Below, piece after piece: positions 1 to 11,510 of a stretch of 64,000 nucleotides of DNA. Under the pieces are notes generated by a model, which saw only the letters and a program-made list of their open reading frames with translations, had not been told where the DNA came from and made no database searches. Origin of the DNA: Marasmius tenuissimus (taxonomy: Eukaryota > Basidiomycota > Agaricomycetes > Agaricales > Marasmiaceae); NCBI GenBank assembly GCA_029532415.1, contig JAQOTA010000070.1:1-64000 (forward strand), given 5' to 3'. Position 1 is the first letter of the stretch; each line of letters starts with the position of its first letter. A program made the position numbers and the translations under genes.

Positions 1-109
1 CCTGCCGACCCGACCAACGCGTAGAGTACTGCCAGGCGCTCCTGAGGTACGGCGTACAAACTCTCGACCTCAAGCCATAACATGAGCTGTCGTTGCTAAA
101 TCTATCATT

Positions 110-290
110 CCGGGCCCTCCAGCTTCAGTTATGCCGGCGATGAGAAAATTCGTTACTATGATCGACCTTACTTCCAGTCCTCGATTTTTCGGGTTAGTAC
201 TGAGTCAGCGGCATATGGCACTGTGCTTACTTTGTTGGTTTGGCTCGGACACCTCACTTTATTGTGATGTACTGTAGCGTATGCTCTCCT
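110..290 (+). pseudogene. Decayed 3' end of a third tandem 2OG-oxygenase copy
   Basis: Bases about 118-180 align with the last coding bases of the two downstream oxygenase genes, the stretch that encodes the KRKFDAVIDLTSD tail. Several substitutions and a small insertion disrupt the reading frame, and no stop sits at the expected place. The following 100 bases also resemble the 3' flank of copy A around 4860-4945, sharing a TTGGTT-GGCTCGGAC block and a TACTGTAGC block. The relic is therefore the end of a tandem repeat unit and not a chance match. The body of this copy would lie left of the window. It could be a broken gene, or a gene whose tail has diverged. Confidence 0.7.
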
Positions 291-319
291 ATCGGGTTAC
301 ATCAATCTATTGCCTACTG

Positions 320-358
320 ACGCGTCCTGGCCTCGGTCCTCGCGTCACTAACGCGTCA
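320..358 (+). promoter_or_regulatory. ACGCGT boxes upstream of oxygenase copy A
   Basis: ACGCGT occurs at 320-325 and ACGCGTCA at 351-358, about 145-180 bp before the start codon at 499. ACGCGTNA is the preferred site of the fungal G1/S regulator MBF (Mbp1/Swi6). The second box is followed by AGTCAC, exactly as upstream of copy B, so the block was duplicated with the gene. Use by MBF here is inferred. Confidence 0.45.
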
Positions 359-498
359 AGTCACGATTTTGTCACGGGTGTTACAGCGAGTGTGACCTTC
401 CGCGCCGTCTTGCCCTTTCTTTAACGACGACTCCTTCAATCTCCACTCTTTATTTGTCCTTCGGGAGGCGGCGCTTTTCAAACTCGAGTTGATCAGTT

Positions 499-3400
499 AT
501 GGAAGTGTCTCCGGTAGACCTTGCGCATGTCGCCCAGCCAACCAAACTCACTGGTACGACTAAACTCCAACTTCAACAACCTGACGTTGACGGTATACCA
601 CCTCCTGCTTCTGCAGCTGAACTACTCGGTCAGCATAAAGAACCCATGGGTATTGACTGTGAGACCTTAGAAGTCGAAGACGAGGATTCCGAGATGGAAC
701 ACACAGACGAAGATGGTTTTCCCATGGTCAAGGACCCGTCTGAGAATATCTTGGTATGTCTCAAATCACATCCACTCAGCGTGCCAATTGGTCTGATATG
801 ACCTTGGCCTCCAGCAAGATTTCAACGAAGCGCTTAGTGGCGATTTGGATTTCCAAGGCACTTTTGCTTTTTCGAAGACGTACGATGATGCTCCAAATCC
901 TGCCCTGCGTCTTGAAGGGGTTGGAACAGTTGGCTTACCGTTGAGCGAACGTGACGCAAAGGCGGTAATTGAGAACTCGATTCAAGCGCCGTTTGGAAAG
1001 GGCGAGCGGACCGTTGTTGATACAGAGGTCAGGGACACTTGGGAGATGGACGAGTCAAAAGTTCAATTTCAGGAACCCAGGTGGAAGTCTTTCATGGATA
1101 GAGTTGTCCAAGAGGTTTGCCAGGCTCTCGGAGTCAACGTCCAAGCCAGCCAGCCTCGGTGTGAGCTATACAAGCTCCTCGTTTATGAGACGGGTTCCCA
1201 GTGAGCATCTCTTACTCAAACCTGGTTCATATAGCTGCTCATGATCTTTCTTTAGTTTTCTGCCTCACGTCGAGTGAGTGAACACCTGAGCACGTACTAT
1301 TTCTCAGTTCTCAATTTGCCATTTCAAGCACCGAGAAAGCCGACGGAATGTTTGCAACCATCATCGTTGTCCTACCCTCACACTTTACCGGAGGTGACGC
1401 ACATGTTTCTCATGGGATACTCAAGAATGTCTTCAATAGCAGCGGTCCTAGTCTCATCAAGACTACCATACTCTCGTGGTACACCGATGTGATGCACGAA
1501 ATTGTTGGTTACTGCTCCTTGTTCTTGAGCACCGACTAACATATTCATAGAAACCGATCACAGGTGGCTATCGCTTCGCCCTCTCGTACAACCTCTTTCA
1601 CACGACAAACTCCATCCGTCCATCACTTTCCTTAATAGGTGATGGAATTGGCACCCTTCGACACATCCTCCTCTCGTGGAAACAACAAGCAAGCGACCCA
1701 GACAAGATCATTTACATGCTTGACCACAAATACTCCCGGGCGAGCTTGTCTGCTAGTGCGTTGAAAGGAAAAGATGCACACATCATATCGGCACTCGATT
1801 CTCTCTCAAAAGAACTAGGATTCAGTCTTGGTTTGGCCCATATCGAACATTGCCAGGCTGGTCAAGCCTCCAATCATGGGGCGGGATCTTACTACAGGAG
1901 CCGCAGACGATTTAGATGTGGCTATGACGAGGACGATGAGTATGGCGAGAATGTGGAAATGGAAGAAGTCCACAATAGAACCACGAGTGTTGAGAATCTG
2001 GTCGACCTCGACGGCAAACTCATCAGTAACTATGTTAACTTCGACGACGAAACGGAGACAATACCAGCAAATTTTGCTGAGTACTTCGAGGACGAGAGAT
2101 GGGATGACCAGGATTTTGAAGGTTATCAAGGGAATGTGAGCGCTTGACCTTCACCTTCATAATTCCCTGTCTAAATTCGAACATTACATAGTATGGGGGT
2201 GATGTGAATCGATGTGCGTATATCGGTCTCGCCTGCTACTAGGAAAGGTTCTCACGTCTCATTCTTACAACCCTACCAACAGTCTATCGGCGTTCTGCCC
2301 TGGTGATTTGGCCTGGGCGGACGCGGCTTGGGAACGAAGAGGGCAACAGGCGCACTGTCTATGGCCTCCAACGGCTGCGAACCCTCGATGGTTCAGAACC
2401 TACCAACGAAGAGATGGGTCTTTTTGACTATGTGCGCCGCTCCACTGCACAGAGACGCGACTCTCGTACAACTCAGACATTATGCCAAGTTGCTTGCCAG
2501 TGGGGGAGGGTTGATCTTTGGCTCAGCACCACCAGCACCATCAGAGGTGGGCAACTCGCAATGATCCTTCCCGTTGAAGATATGGCTAGGGCTATCACTC
2601 AGTTTGGGTATCCAAAGATCTCGAAGGAGTGAGAGAAGGTCCTCCCTCTACATGATTATCACTGACCTCTGTCTCGTTCAATAGGCTCCGGGATATCGTT
2701 CTCAGCGATCAATCTGTGATGTCCCGTCTTGGATATTTGACAGGCCTTGCAGCATGGGCTCACACCCAGGGGGGCGATCCCTCTCATGAGCTCGTCTTGT
2801 CATTTGTGAACGACATGAGGATGTTCACGTTCGATAATCTCCCCTCGGTGGATGCCTCACAACTCTCTTTCCTCACTGATGAGGCGATGAAGTACGGTGG
2901 CGTTCAGCGGCTAAAGAAAAGGCTCGTACTCATTCTCCATATTGTGCAGTGGTACTCAACCGCCAACAGCATCCTCCCACAGCTTCATAAAGACCCAGTC
3001 AAAACTGACGTTATGCAATCTTACGCGACGTATCTTCACACTGAAATGAAACGTCTAGCACCCAACGCTGCAGACCAATCGCTGCTCAAGGAAATTATCA
3101 CCAAAATGCTGACATCCGTCCTCAAACTTCTCGACCTCTTCCAGGTCAAGGCTGTCACAGACCCAGCGTACTACTCATATCGTCAACCCGCCACAACGAC
3201 GCTTAAAGGCGACCCTGCAATAGCTATGAAGTTCGTCGCACAGTGCCTTGAGTCTGACAACGCCGCCATCGCCATTGCCGCTTTGAAGCGCATGGTGGAC
3301 ATGACTGGGCAAACACAGGATATTGCACGAGCACGGGCAACGACCGTCCTTCTACCCCTGATACAACTCTTGTCGAAAGACCCGAAAACGAAGCTTTCTC

Positions 3401-4813
3401 TTCCTCGACTTCCTCTGGCTGGTATTAGCGAGGTTGCGATACCGCTAGTCCTCCAATCGATCGAAGCTAAAGGCGGGAAATTTACCCAAGATACCATCTG
3501 TGCCCTCCTGGATAGCATGGTCATCTGTGGTACCCCTCAAGTCCTGACGACCGCGTAAGCATTTGACCTCGCATGCACTTCCCTCATCAACTAAACACCA
3601 GTCTTGGCCAGGATTCTCCCTAAAGTACGCAGTTTCAAGTGGGATGAGACGAGCTGGAAGCTTTGGATGGAGCAGCTCTACTCCCGTCGTAAAGCATTCA
3701 CCACCGCTCCAGAAGCCGAGTCTCTTGTCAGGATTGCAGTTGCAGAAATGGCTAAGCTTTATGCGGAGAAGGTCTCTCTTCCTGACACGCTGCCAACGAA
3801 TGGCCACTCCTACTACGGGACGCGAAAGGCTGCGACCATTCTGGCCGTCTTGGATACCTGTGTCGACTTTGGCGGGCAGTCAGCCCTCGAGGTTATCCTT
3901 AAACGCGTTCTGGCACCCCAGATGACTTCAGAGTACCTCAGGAATACCCTTGTTCCCCTCCTTCCCGATCTTTGCCAGCTCGCTCACTGGAAGGGCATGG
4001 CAATATCATCCGAGCCCTTTGCGTCGACGATTCGGACTATCATGAACAACTGGGTGAACATCATTCTCGGGATGAAACCAAGTGAGGCCGCTGCTCAGCC
4101 ATTACTGGCCAGGTTGCAGAAATACAACTGCCAAGATTCCAACTGTGTTCAAGTCCGCAAGTTTTTGATCACTCCGAATGCACAGCATTCGATGGAGCTG
4201 GAACGGATAGGTGCTCCTGCCCGAAAACACATCGAGAAGGAGTTGCAGACGCATGCATACGGAGCTGCTACGTTCGAAACCGTTCGAACGACTCCCCAGG
4301 GACTAACGGTATGTTCCAAGGGCGGTCATATCCCGGAGTTCATAGCTGATTTTTCTATAGATCAGGAAACATGACGCACTATTCCGGCCTGCTCTATGGA
4401 GAGCTACTCAGCAGGAAGGGGTGAAGTTGTTGAAGGAAATCGGGCAAGAGGGGGTGATCAAGGCGGTATGGGGTGATGACTATACGACGTTCATCCATAA
4501 AATGAACGGAATTCCCACGAGCACACAGACGGCGAACCAGAATATTAATCCGCATCGCAGCCGACCTGCTACTACTAGCACTGGTACTGCGGTGGCAGGA
4601 CCTTCACGAACCCAGCCACCCCTGCCGAGGCCAGCAGTTCTGGTGGGTGGAGTCGTGCCAGGCGTGCTTGTAGCACAGGATGCAAATGCCCACCTCGGGC
4701 AGCAATCTACTACTCGAGACGGTATAGCTACGGCTGCAACTCTAGGCCATGCAGTTTCAGTCACGCCGGCGAAGCGGAAATTCGATGCTGTGATCGACCT
4801 CACTTCCGATTAG
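499..4813 (+). CDS. Giant Fe(II)/2-oxoglutarate dioxygenase, copy A (1252 aa)
   Basis: Eleven exons close in frame: 499-753, 815-1200, 1256-1273, 1329-1503, 1551-2135, 2192-2213, 2283-2628, 2685-2921, 2970-3554, 3612-4308 and 4361-4813. The start matches the aligned Met of copy B. The N-terminal 85 residues are acidic and low-complexity. The oxygenase core follows (about residues 95-350). It has HFLPHVD with the HxD metal ligands, a distal His in DVMHEI, and GYR, whose Arg should bind 2-oxoglutarate. An acidic linker leads to about 800 residues of mostly helical sequence without a family I can name. The C-terminus is a basic patch and a SUMO-interaction-like tail (KRKFDAVIDLTSD). Proteins of this layout are common and multi-copy in Agaricomycetes, and their substrate is unknown. 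The short introns include one apparent GC-AG intron. A nuclear role is inferred. Confidence 0.9.
1256..1273 (+). other. 18-bp microexon encoding the HxD motif (copy A)
   Basis: The exon lies between a 55-bp intron (1201-1255) and another 55-bp intron (1274-1328). With the split codons at its edges it encodes HFLPHVD, including both residues of the HxD iron-binding motif. The paralogue has an 18-bp exon at 5944-5961 with the same phase. Skipping it keeps the frame but removes the metal site. Confidence 0.85.
2922..2969 (+). other. Probable GC-AG intron in oxygenase copy A
   Basis: Copy B has a canonical 54-bp GT-AG intron at the homologous place (7581-7634), after an exon of exactly 237 bp. 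In copy A the exon of 237 bp (2685-2921) ends at AG followed by GCTCGT, and the acceptor AACAG lies 48 bp on. Removing it gives SILPQL, matching SILPRL of copy B. Without removal the frame also stays open, so retention is possible. Confidence 0.6.
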
Positions 4814-5196
4814 TAGCCATGATTCTCCGAGTTGGTTGGGCGCAACTTGGGCGATATGGTATACTTATCTTATTGGTTGGACTCGGACAATCATGGCTCA
4901 ACACTATCCTTTGATAACGTACTGTAGCTCATGTTCTCTTATTGGTTTTAATCGTGATTCGTCCTCTTTGCATATCGGGGTGAAGTTGCTTGGAGGTGAT
5001 TGAGTAGCGGGACGGCCCGGACGGCCCCGAGTCAGACGCGTCAAGTCACAAGTGCCGTCATGGTGGTCACAATGTGACTCACCGCGTCTTTTCGCTGTCC
5101 TTTGCCTCTTTTAACTTTGCCTCGGACGACAGACTGTTTCGCGTTCTAAACGTTCCTCGAGGGAATCCTTTTTCTCTCACTCAAGGAACCGAAGAT
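4814..5196 (+). promoter_or_regulatory. Intergenic promoter of oxygenase copy B
   Basis: The 383-bp spacer holds the 3' flank of copy A and the promoter of copy B. ACGCGTCAAGTCAC at 5036-5049 repeats the block upstream of copy A. A GTCA-GTGGT-GTGAC stretch and a pyrimidine-rich CTTTTCGCTGTCCTTTGCC also have counterparts upstream of copy A. No gene is seen. Confidence 0.5.
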
Positions 5197-8100
5197 ATGG
5201 AAGTAGAGTCTCTGGAATCCCCACGAATTGACCGCTCGGTAGAGGCGGCCGAACTCGTCACCTGTGAACATCAAGAACCTCCTAACTTGAACGCGAGAGA
5301 GCTCTCCACTGCATCAGATGAACGGCCTACTCAAGAAAACGACCATATGGTCGTTGATGCGACTTCAGACGAGGGGAAATCGGATGGCATGGATGCAGAT
5401 GGTTTTCCCATGATTGAAGTCCCTTCAGAAAACATCCTGGTGCGTGCTAAATCAAAACTCACCGCTCTCGTAGCTCGTATCGAAGCTCACTGTTTGGCTC
5501 AGGAAGATTTTGAGACAGCTCTCAAGACCGATTCCGACTTTCAAGGGACTTTTGCTTTCACAAAAACTTACGATGATGCCCCGAACCCGATTCTATGCCT
5601 TGAAGGTTTGGGGACCGTCGGTCTTCCGCTGAGCGAACGAGAGGCAAAAGTTGTAATCGAGAAGTCCATACAAGCACCGTTTGGCAAGGGCGAAAGGACC
5701 ATCGTCGACACAGAAGTGAGGGACACGTGGGAGATGGACGCGTCCCAAGTTCAATTCCAGGAGCCCAAGTGGCAGTCGTTTATGAACAGAGTCGTGCAAG
5801 AGGTTTGCCAGACTCTTGGGGTCAACTTCCAAGCAAGCAAGCCTCGAGCTGAATTGTATAAACTCCTTATCTACGAAACCGGTTCTCAGTGAGTACTTCT
5901 ACCCTCTGGCTGAATGAAAATAATTCAACTATTTTTTCCATAGTTTCTTACCGCACGTTGAGTGAGGGAACTGAAGCTGCCAACGCCACGTATACTCAAT
6001 TTTTTTTTCTTCTCAGTACGGAAAAGACCAACGGGATGTTTGCGTCCATCATTGTCGTTCTACCTTCGCGTTTTACTGGGGGCGACGCGCACGTCTCTCA
6101 CGGAACACTCAAGAAAGTCTTCAACACAAGCGAACCGAGTCTGTCGAAGACCACTGTTCTGTCATGGTACACAGACGTGACGCATGAAATAGTCAGTTAA
6201 TTTCACCTCCCCATATGTTGACTCGGCTGACATAGGCATAGAAACCCATACAAAGTGGCTATCGTCTCGCCCTCTCCTACAACCTTTTCCACACCACAAC
6301 CTCACTCCGCCCCTCACTTTCCTCTCAAAATGACATTGTTGGCAGGCTCCGGCACATACTTCTCTCATGGAAGCAACGAGAGAGCAAACCGGACAAGATA
6401 ATCTACATGCTCGACCATAAATACTCACAAGCGAGCCTGTCTGCCAGTGCTTTGAAAGGGAAGGACGCTCACATCGTAGCAGTGCTCGACTCTCTCTCCA
6501 AAGAGATAGGCTTTAGTCTTGGACTTGCTCACATCGAGCACCACGAAACCGGGCAAGCCAACGATTATGGAGGAGGGCGTGGAAGTTATTGGGATGAGTC
6601 TGAAGAAGATGACGACGACGTGGAGATGGGGGAAATCGAGGAGAGAACGACGACCATTGAGAACTTGGTCGATCTTGACGGCGAAGACATCAGTGACACC
6701 GTTGAATTTGACGATGAAGCAGAGACGATACCGGCGAGATTCGACAGATACTTTGAAGGGCAAAGCTGCGACGATGAAGAATACGAAGGGTATCAAGGAA
6801 ATGTAAGTAGCCAATTCCGTCTCAACATCGACTTGCCTGATTCTCATAATCTGCAATGGGGTTCAGTGCGGCGGAAATCTAGAGCGCTGTAAGGGAATCT
6901 CCTCAACCGCTGTGAGCTATCAATCTGACCGCGACTCTGCCATCAGTTTATCGCCGCACTGCATTGGTGATTTGGCCGAGATGGACCCGGCTAGGAGACG
7001 AGGAGGGTGACGCACGAACCGTCTCCGCTCTCGAAACACTAAGAGAGCTTGACGGGTCGGATCCTACCGCAGAAGACTTGAAACTTTTCGATTGGGTGTG
7101 TCGGTCATCTGGTTATAAACGTCACTCTCGCACACTCGAAACTCTATGTAACGTCGCTCTTGAGTGGGAGAAGGCCGAACTCTGGGTTACAGCTATTACC
7201 ACGACGCGAGATGAATGTCTCACCCACATGGTTCCTATCGACGAGCTAGCATCCGCGATCACTCAATTCGGGTACACGGAGATTTCCATGGGGTAAGGAT
7301 CTGTCATTGGAGAGGAAAGCATGATGTTCACCCCAATCTTTAGGCTCAACGAAATCATTCTGAGTGACCAGTCGGTGACTTCCCGCCTCAACTATTTGTC
7401 GCGCCTCGAGACTTGTGCTCACAATCAACAAGACGACCCTTCCTTTAGCCTCGTTCTGCTATTTGTTCGAGAGTTGAGACTGTTTACGTTCGACAACCTG
7501 CAATGGGTTGATGTCTCTGAACTATGCTTCCTCACCAATCAAGTGATGAAGCACGATGGTATTGAACGTCTGAAAACAAGGTCATCCTACTTCCATCGTC
7601 CGTCGGCTTCGCGGTGCTCATTCAAACACGACAGTATTCTCCCCCGACTCCGCAAGGAGCCTGTTGACGTCGGCGTCCTCCAGCCCTATGCAGCCTATCT
7701 TCATCAAGAAACGCAGCAGCTAGCACCTAGCATCGCGGATCAATCCCGCCTCAGGGAGATCGTCACGGAATCCCTCACCACCGTTCTTGACCGTCTTGAC
7801 CTCTTCCGAGTCGAGACCATTTCACCCCCGAGATACCACTACTCCTACCAGCAATCGAACCCAGGAAAACCGACGCTGAAAGGCGACCCAGCACCGGCGA
7901 TGACATTCATCGCTCAGTGCCTAGAGTCGGGCAATGGAACAATCGCTATAGCTGCTCTCAAACGGATGATGAACATGACGGGTCAAACACAGGATGTCAT
8001 GCAAGCTCGTGCAACGACTGTCCTTCTGCCGTTACTGCAGGCTCTGTCGAAGGAGCCTAAGGCTCAGCCATCCCTCCGCGATTTCCCGCTGGCCAGTCTC

Positions 8101-9500
8101 AGCGAGGTTGCGATACCGCTGGCTCTACAATCGATTGAGGCCAATGGCGGAACATTCAGCCAGGAAACCATCTGTGCTCTACTTGATGGCATTGTCGTTG
8201 CTGGTACCCCGCAGCTTCTGACGACAGCGTGAGTACTCTTGGCTCTGTCTATTTCCGTCCAGAGACTGAGCTCTCCTTGTTTTTGTCTAGGATCCTACCG
8301 AAGATTCGAAGCCTGAAATGGGACGAGACCAGCTGGAAGTTGTGCATCGAACAACTTCATTCCCGTCGTGGAGTCCTCAGTTCAACTCAAGACTCCGTTT
8401 CCGCCATCACAGCTGTGGTCTCAGAAATGGCCAACCTCTACGCCCAAAAGGTCACCCTTCCGACGGCGACACAACAGACATCTGGTTATTCTTACTACGG
8501 GATCCGTGGCAACTCGTCCGCGGGAATTCTGGCCATCCTCGATACCTGCTTGAAACTAGGTGGCATCCAAGCCCTTGAGGTTGTCTTAAAGCGGGTTCTC
8601 GAGCCCAAGATGACCTCTGAGTACCTCCAAAACTACCTCGTACCTCTCCTCCCAGGTATTTGCCAACTCGCGCAACGAGAAGGTGTTGCCGTTTCATGTC
8701 AGCCTTTCTCATCGGCGATCCAGATCATCATGAACTACTGGGCGATACTCGTTCTGGGGACGAAACCGGACGAGGTGCTTTATCAAAGACTACTTGCGAA
8801 GGTGCAGGGGTATACCTGCACCCTACCGAACTGTGTCGCAGTCCGCAGGTTTTTGACGACGCCGAACGCTGAGCGGTCGATGAAGCTGGAACGAATAGGT
8901 GCTCCGGCCCGTAAACACGTCGAAAAGGAGCTTCAGACGCATGCAGTTGGAGCTGCTACCTTTGATACTATTCGGTCGAGTCCTCAAGGGTTGACGGTGT
9001 GTTCTTCTCTGTATGGCTAGGAAATCAGAGCTCGTTGCTGACGTCTACCCATCTAGGTCTCAAAACATGACGGTCTATTTCAACCTGCTCGGTGGAGGGC
9101 TACTCAACAGGAGGGCGTGAAGTTGCTAAAGGAAATAGGAAATGAGGGAGTGCTCAGGGCGATCTGGAGCAACGAGTATGCCGCATTCATCAACAAGATG
9201 AACGGAATCACGACGAATTCGAACACCAACCAGACTATCAGCCCCCACACCCGCTTCAATCCGTACTCCGGTGCTACTACTACGATGGCAGGACCTTCAC
9301 AAACTCAACAACCCGCGAGGCTCAACGTCTCATCAGTCACTACATTGGCTGGTGCAAGGGCTCGACAACAACCTATGCCTCGGGTAGGAACTACTACAGC
9401 CGCGGCTTCGAGGGCCCTACCCGCAGGCTCTTCAGCTCCAGCAGTGACCCCGGCAAAGCGGAAATTTGATGCTGTGATTGACCTCACTGACAGCGACTAG
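5197..9500 (+). CDS. Giant Fe(II)/2-oxoglutarate dioxygenase, copy B (1243 aa)
   Basis: Eleven exons match copy A one for one: 5197-5439, 5503-5888, 5944-5961, 6017-6191, 6242-6802, 6867-6888, 6947-7292, 7344-7580, 7635-8228, 8291-8996 and 9057-9500. Exons of 386, 18, 175, 22, 346 and 237 bp have identical length in both copies, which supports both models. An upstream in-frame ATG at 5074 exists, but the aligned start is 5197. The metal site (HFLPHVD plus His of THEIKP) and GYR are intact, so the enzyme is probably active. The middle carries an acidic stretch (DESEEDDDDVEM), and the far C-terminus has KRKFDAVIDLTDSD. The two copies lie head to tail. Most divergence is in the N-terminal 85 residues and in the Ser/Thr/Ala-rich segment before the tail. 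Substrate and partners are unknown. Confidence 0.9.
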
Positions 9501-10172
9501 TGACGGTCCCTGGTTTTCTTGCTGCTATCATGTACCATCTATCCTCGTACGGTATGTAGTTATTTTGCATATTCGATATCCCTATCTCTTGTCAATTGGC
9601 GTCGGACGATCTACTGTATCATATGTCGATAATGTATCTTATAGTCGCGCTTTCTTGGAAGCTTACCTTGCATGTAATTCATCTGCGTGTTGTGGTTTCA
9701 ATTTGTCGCTTTGTAGGGGCTCCGGGTAGGTCTGGTTAGTACCCAACTCTGATTCTTCTCACACTGTAGCCCACGTCTCGACATTCATCTACGTCCACAC
9801 GAATTTTTTTTGTCGCACGTGGACCTCGATAGGCGCATTCGCATCATCTAGTGCTTTCTGCCAGAATGAGTGGGATTCTCAAGATATCCAGCGAAACAGT
9901 TATCGCCTATCGGTAGCATCGGGCAATCTTGAGAAGGAAGTCGGACTACTATAAAGGACCCACATTCCTGGTGCATGGAGTCATCTTCTGTGAACAGATC
10001 ATGCATTCATGAAAGGTAGTCATGCATTGGCCAACAGCTCAGCGTAGCCGGCATTACTTCATATATCAAGGGATCCGGACAAGCAACAGAGGTCGCTCGT
10101 TCGTTGTTCAACAACCCCCATCAACCTCACTTCTCAGAGGCCACGAAAATCCTTGTCTATTTTCCTGTCACA
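9501..10172. other. Intergenic, no gene seen
   Basis: There is no convincing coding exon. A TATAAAGG sequence near 9950 lies in the direction of the BTB gene at 10173, but about 220 bp from its start codon, so a long leader or an unseen 5' exon is possible. Confidence 0.5.
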
Positions 10173-11241
10173 ATGGAGCCAGAAAACTCAGGATTCCCCT
10201 CATGTGGTACGCACCAACTAACACAATTACTCACCAGTCCTCACCATTCCTATCTCTGTACCAGCTATCAAAGAATGTGGATTTCCTGTCGACATCGTCA
10301 TCAAGCCGAAGGATGGCCGTCTTCTTGGAACACACACCAAGAACCTGGAGCTTTTCAATACCTCATTCCCGTCTCTCGACGTTGTCGCTCACCGAATCGA
10401 AGATATCGTCCCCTTTGAAGAAAATGCAGATGTTGTGGAGATGTTTCTTCGGTTCTGTCACAACTATCCTTGCAGTCCGAAGGATATCGTCTCGTTGGGA
10501 GTGGATGGTGCTATCTCATTTCATAGAGCCGTACACAAATATCAAAATCACCATGCGCTGCGAGTGTGCGATGCTGCATTAGAGTGCGTTATAATTTTTT
10601 CTTCCTCTCCTTGTGCTACATACTGTACTGTAAGCATTGGCCGCTGACAGCTTGTCATTTTTAGCGATCTCTGCTTGGAGCACGGCGAGGACGCGATCAA
10701 GATTCTTCTCTACCGGATCATGTGCACTATTGTCCATGGTCCACTGGTCGGTCTCGACGACCTCATTCGTCGCGCCCTCACACTATCCGTGGAACCTCCT
10801 GATACGGCGCTTGAGACTTTGCTCACCTATGGAAAGGGATTTGAAGGCGGTATTTTTGCAACCTATGTGAGTGAACTGTTTCTCAATCTAGTACCCCGGT
10901 AACCCCTCCTCTTCCCCTCTCTTCAGGCTATTTACGCAGAAAAATGGCGAACATGCTACGAAAGATACCAGCATATCGTACGCCAGCAGCTCGGGACCAA
11001 CCCAGCGACCGACAGTCTCAAAAGGAAGGCTCTTAGAAAGCATCTCGAGATGAGTCCTCATCACATCCTGACTCTGGACGATATGTCCCATGCGCGGAGT
11101 ATCCTGATGGCGGGAATACCTGACGAAGATTATGCAGATGCGTATATCGAGTGGGAGATGGATATACGTCAAATTATTAATAGTTATCCTACTTGGGAGA
11201 AGTGTGTAAATCTGTATAAGGCTCAGGTATCGCGCACTTAG
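10173..11241 (+). CDS. BTB/POZ-domain protein, left copy (286 aa)
   Basis: Four exons close in frame: 10173-10206, 10274-10583, 10665-10866 and 10927-11241. After a short leader the protein enters a BTB-like fold: CGFPVDIVIKPKDGRLLGTH, a hydrophobic helix region, then ADVVEMFLRFCHN. This is the arrangement of the many Agaricomycete BTB proteins. The C-terminal half is helical, with a conserved LTLDDMSHARSILMAGIPDED segment. BTB domains dimerise and often bind Cul3, but no second effector domain is seen, so the role is unknown. The gene faces its paralogue tail to tail across a 269-bp gap. Confidence 0.8.
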
Positions 11242-11510
11242 TGGGTGACCCTTGACGATTGATGGGGACGTGTACCGGTAGTAGCTTGTATCTTAGAAGT
11301 TTTGGTAGCTCGCGCCAGAATTCGATAGAATTCACTGTGTTCTCCAAGGTCAAGAACGTCCGGTTTGGATGGCCAACGAAACTTCTAACCAGCTTACTAT
11401 AGTTGAATGGTTTGCCCTACAATGATGGCAGGTGTTGATTACAGCTACATACATACAAGCCAATGGGTGGCAAAACACATCGGAATCGGGCCTCTCTAGC
11501 TCCCGCATAG

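Noticed and set aside
5074..5196. Upstream in-frame ATG for oxygenase copy B
   Set aside because: The 41 extra residues align to promoter sequence of copy A, where the frame is not open, so the aligned start at 5197 is preferred.
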